In this document: positions 61,858 through 64,000 of the stretch, in pieces
How positions within the stretch are numbered: the stretch's first letter is position 1
How the letters are laid out: each line of letters opens with the position of its first letter
Source: Nocardia macrotermitis
GTDB lineage: Bacteria > Actinomycetota > Actinomycetes > Mycobacteriales > Mycobacteriaceae
Assembly: GCF_009604405.1 (NCBI RefSeq)
Contig: NZ_WEGK01000004.1
Span: 434,001 to 498,000 of the forward strand
DNA length: 64,000 nt
Direction: 5' to 3'
Program-made: the position numbers and the translations under genes
The notes under the pieces: model-generated
What the model saw: only the letters and a program-made list of their open reading frames with translations
The model's database searches: none
Told to the model about the DNA's origin: nothing

Positions 61858-61889
61858 GCCGAGCCCACGCAGCAGCACGCGGGCTCGGC
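61858..61889. terminator. bidirectional terminator AmiC-like / purQ
   Basis: Arms gccgagccc and gggctcggc (9 bp, perfect), 14-nt loop, 9 nt past the plus-strand stop. Confidence 0.65.
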
Positions 61890-61969
61890 ACCGGACAGAG
61901 CCGACCCACACAGAACGTGCTGACCCGCAGCAGGATCGAGAACACCCGCCGAGGCCCGGACGGACCGGC

Positions 61970-62650
61970 TCAGACGGCGGCGACGAGTGTGTCCACGACC
62001 GACAGGAACATGCCCAGGCCGTCGTCGCTGGGGCCGGTGAGTGGTTCGGTGGCGTGCTCGGGGTGCGGCATCAGACCGACGATCCGGCCGTCGGGCGAGG
62101 CGATTCCGGCGATGTCGCGCTGCGAACCGTTCGGGTTGCCGCCGACGTAGCGGAACACCACGCGGCCCTCACCCTCGAGTTCGTCCAGCACCGACTGCGA
62201 CGCCTGGTAGCGGCCCTCGGCGTTCTTGACCGGGATCAGGATCTGCGCGCCGGGCTCGTAGCGGGCCGTCCACGCGGTATCGGTGGCGTCCACGCGCAAC
62301 CACTGGTCGCGGCAGACGAAGTGCAGGCCCTCGTTGCGGGTCAGCGCGCCGGGCAGCAGGCCCGCCTCGCACAGCACCTGGAAACCGTTGCAGATGCCCA
62401 GGGTCGGCATACCCTTGCGCGCGGCCTCGACGACCTCGCCCATCACCGGCGCGAACCGGGCGATGGCGCCGGCCCGCAGGTAGTCGCCGTAGGAGAAGCC
62501 GCCGGGCACGATCACCGCGTCGACGCCCTGGAGATCGGCGTCGGCATGCCACAGGCTCACGGCCTCGGCGCCGGCCAGCCGCACCGCGCGGGCGGCGTCC
62601 ACATCGTCCAGCGTTCCGGGGAAGGTGATGACACCGATGCGCACGGACAT
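61970..62650 (-). CDS. purQ: phosphoribosylformylglycinamidine synthase, glutaminase subunit
   Basis: 226 residues, class I glutamine amidotransferase fold. Catalytic Cys in [14 protein letters not shown], and His/Glu in [24 protein letters not shown] is typical of PurQ. Supplies ammonia to PurL. Start overlaps the purS stop by one base. Confidence 0.97.
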   Translation of the reverse strand: MSVRIGVITFPGTLDDVDAARAVRLAGAEAVSLWHADADLQGVDAVIVPGGFSYGDYLRAGAIARFAPVMGEVVEAARKGMPTLGICNGFQVLCEAGLLPGALTRNEGLHFVCRDQWLRVDATDTAWTARYEPGAQILIPVKNAEGRYQASQSVLDELEGEGRVVFRYVGGNPNGSQRDIAGIASPDGRIVGLMPHPEHATEPLTGPSDDGLGMFLSVVDTLVAAV

Positions 62651-62883
62651 TACAGCCGCACCACTTTCCAGTCCTCGATGACGGTGTTGGCCAGCAGCGA
62701 CTCGGCGATCTTCGCGAGCTCCGCGTCGCTGACGCTGTCGTCGACGTCGAGTTCGAATCGCTTGCCCTGCCGCACATCCGACACACCCGGGATATCCAGG
62801 CGTCCGAGGGCGCCGACGATGGCCTGACCCTGCGGATCCAGGATCTCGGCCTTCGGCATCACCTCGACCACGACTCGTGCCAC
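62650..62883 (-). CDS. purS: phosphoribosylformylglycinamidine synthase subunit PurS
   Basis: 77 residues from a GTG start with TTAGGAG upstream. Conserved core [32 protein letters not shown]. Bridges PurL and PurQ. First gene of purSQ; TAGGCT at 62920-62925 (minus) is a likely -10 box. Confidence 0.96.
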   Translation of the reverse strand: MARVVVEVMPKAEILDPQGQAIVGALGRLDIPGVSDVRQGKRFELDVDDSVSDAELAKIAESLLANTVIEDWKVVRL

Positions 62884-63099
62884 GCGCTGCTCCTAAGGCT
62901 GGTGGGGGATTACCCGCACAGCCTAATCGGGTCGGCGCACACCTTCAGCGGCGGGTCACAGCCGGTGAACTGGGGAGGGGCGCGGGCATGGATAGCCGAC
63001 CCGGATGCCGGAAATCGCGTGACACCCGCCGAGTGGCATTGGCACTATGGAGTCGGTCGACGCTTTCCGAGGGCATCGCGGCGCACGAAGGAGGAGCGG

Positions 63100-64000
63100 G
63101 TGGGGCCGCTGCGGGAGGGCGACGAGATCTCCGGCTATCGGATCGAGCGGGTGCTGGGGTCGGGGGGAGCCGGCGTGGTCTACCTCGCTCGCCATCCACG
63201 GCTACCGAGGTACGACGCGATCAAGGTGCTGGCCGAGTCCCACGAACTCGACGACGAGTTCCGGAAGAGATTTCTGCACGAGGCGGAAGTGGCTGCGCGC
63301 CTGCATCATCCGAATCTCGTCGAGGTTCTCGACCGTGGCGAGCAGCACGGCACACTGTGGATTGCGAACCAATACATAGACGGTAGCAATGCGGGCGAGT
63401 TGCTTCGTTCGCAAGGGACCGCCCTGTCTCCGGAGCGGGCGGTGCGGATCGTGAGCGAGGTCGCGCAGGGACTCGACGAGATCCATGCCGCGGGATTGCT
63501 CCACTGCGATGTCAAGCCGAACAACATACTCGTCACCTCGGCCATGGACGGTCAGGAGCGAGCGCTGCTGGCCGACTTCGGAATCGCCCGCCTGGCAACG
63601 AATTCCACAACTCTGCACGCCGCCGGACCGGCGCCGATGACGCTCGCGTACGCCGCGCCCGAACAACTGTCCGCCGCCGAGCTCGACCGGCGGTGCGACG
63701 TCTACGCCCTCGGCTGCACGCTGTTCGAATTACTCACTCGCACAGTGCCTTACACGCGGGACAGTGTCGGGGCGATGGTGTACGCGCATCTGAACGCTCC
63801 GGTGCCGTGTCCATCGCAACGGTCACAGCAGGTTCCAGCGGCCTTCGACAAGGTGATCACGACCGCGCTCGCGAAAGATCCGCGCGACCGGTACGAGACC
63901 TGCGGCGCCCTGGCCGCGGCGGCCCGCGACGCATTGACCGCAGCACCGGACCACGAAAAGCGGCCCGGCCGTCGACGTAGGCATGCCATCGGCGCGGCGG
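63100..64000 (+). CDS. serine/threonine protein kinase, 3' truncated by window
   Basis: GTG 63100 follows AAGGAGGAG. The ~300 visible residues are a Hanks-type kinase domain: glycine loop LGSGGAGVVYLARH, ATP lysine in YDAIKVL, catalytic loop LLHCDVKPNNIL, DFG, and APE in LAYAAPEQLS. The catalytic loop has Cys in place of the usual Arg before Asp (HCD), a non-RD type. A run of arginines (KRPGRRRRHAIG) at the window edge suggests the juxtamembrane segment, so a transmembrane helix and outer domain probably follow. Confidence 0.92.
   Translation, partial: MGPLREGDEISGYRIERVLGSGGAGVVYLARHPRLPRYDAIKVLAESHELDDEFRKRFLHEAEVAARLHHPNLVEVLDRGEQHGTLWIANQYIDGSNAGELLRSQGTALSPERAVRIVSEVAQGLDEIHAAGLLHCDVKPNNILVTSAMDGQERALLADFGIARLATNSTTLHAAGPAPMTLAYAAPEQLSAAELDRRCDVYALGCTLFELLTRTVPYTRDSVGAMVYAHLNAPVPCPSQRSQQVPAAFDKVITTALAKDPRDRYETCGALAAAARDALTAAPDHEKRPGRRRRHAIGAA

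Noticed and set aside
62884..63099. Purine riboswitch upstream of purS
   Set aside because: No aptamer-like conserved core was visible; only a plausible -10 box and ribosome site.
1..64000. CRISPR array or insertion sequence
   Set aside because: No regularly spaced identical repeats of 25-40 bp and no transposase gene were seen anywhere in the window.

Overview
The window is high-GC actinobacterial DNA. The gene set points to a mycolic-acid-bearing genus of the Mycobacteriales, most likely Nocardia: mycothiol synthase, GlnR, a DesA-type acyl-ACP desaturase, an LmeA homologue, an LCP cell-wall ligase and a compact purine gene set. From 6.4 kb to the right end, the gene order largely follows what I recall of the Mycobacterium tuberculosis Rv0787A-Rv0824c block (purS, purQ, pepC, purL, Rv0807, purF, purM, Rv0810c, Rv0811c, pabC, nitrobindin, sseC, cysA2, thiX, Rv0817c, glnR, mshD, pst/phoY, LCP, dus, desA1). 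Insertions interrupt that order.

Layout. 1-5.3 kb is an accessory region of small, overlapping genes. It holds a cassette of two P-loop kinase-like proteins with a DapA/NAL-fold lyase, a Scr1-type XRE regulator with a DUF6879 protein and a small conserved protein, a pair of related resolvase-N-like small proteins, a DUF397 protein and two small membrane proteins. 5.3-6.4 kb has no convincing gene but carries inverted repeats and a GGACAG iteron-like cluster. A tRNA cluster (Phe, Asp, Glu) and a gamma-butyrolactone-receptor-like TetR follow, then tRNA-Lys. 8.9-14.6 kb holds desaturase, dus, LCP and phoU genes. 14.8-18.7 kb is the pstSCAB phosphate uptake operon with PHO-box-like repeats upstream. 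19-22.5 kb carries glnR-mshD and, divergently, lmeA-thioredoxin. 22.6-25.5 kb is a sulfur-related operon preceded by a leaderless polycysteine leader peptide, then a leaderless 31-residue membrane protein coupled to a nitrobindin-like gene. 26.3-32.3 kb is cydABDC (cytochrome bd oxidase and its assembly exporter).

32.5-38.3 kb holds pabC, ygfZ, MOSC, asparaginase, DUF3073 and purM. 38.5-47.8 kb is an inserted block: a hydrolase-TetR pair and a peptide permease with two duplicated binding proteins, two permeases and one double-ATPase subunit. 47.9-62.9 kb carries purF, purL, purQ and purS interleaved with a YhgE-like membrane protein, an SCP2-like protein, a CPBP protease, a membrane alpha/beta hydrolase, YiaA, a vapBC module, a GT87 mannosyltransferase-like protein, aminopeptidase pepC and a divergent MarR / AmiC-like sensor pair. 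A serine/threonine kinase runs off the right edge.

Functional themes are phosphate import (PhoU, PstSCAB), nitrogen control (GlnR), redox and sulfur handling (mycothiol, rhodanese, thioredoxin, cytochrome bd), de novo purine synthesis (purS/Q/L form one FGAM synthase; purF and purM flank it in the pathway) and envelope building (LCP, LmeA, DesA, GT87). Several genes seem to be transcribed leaderless: a TANNNT box lies 6-8 nt before a GTG or ATG start.
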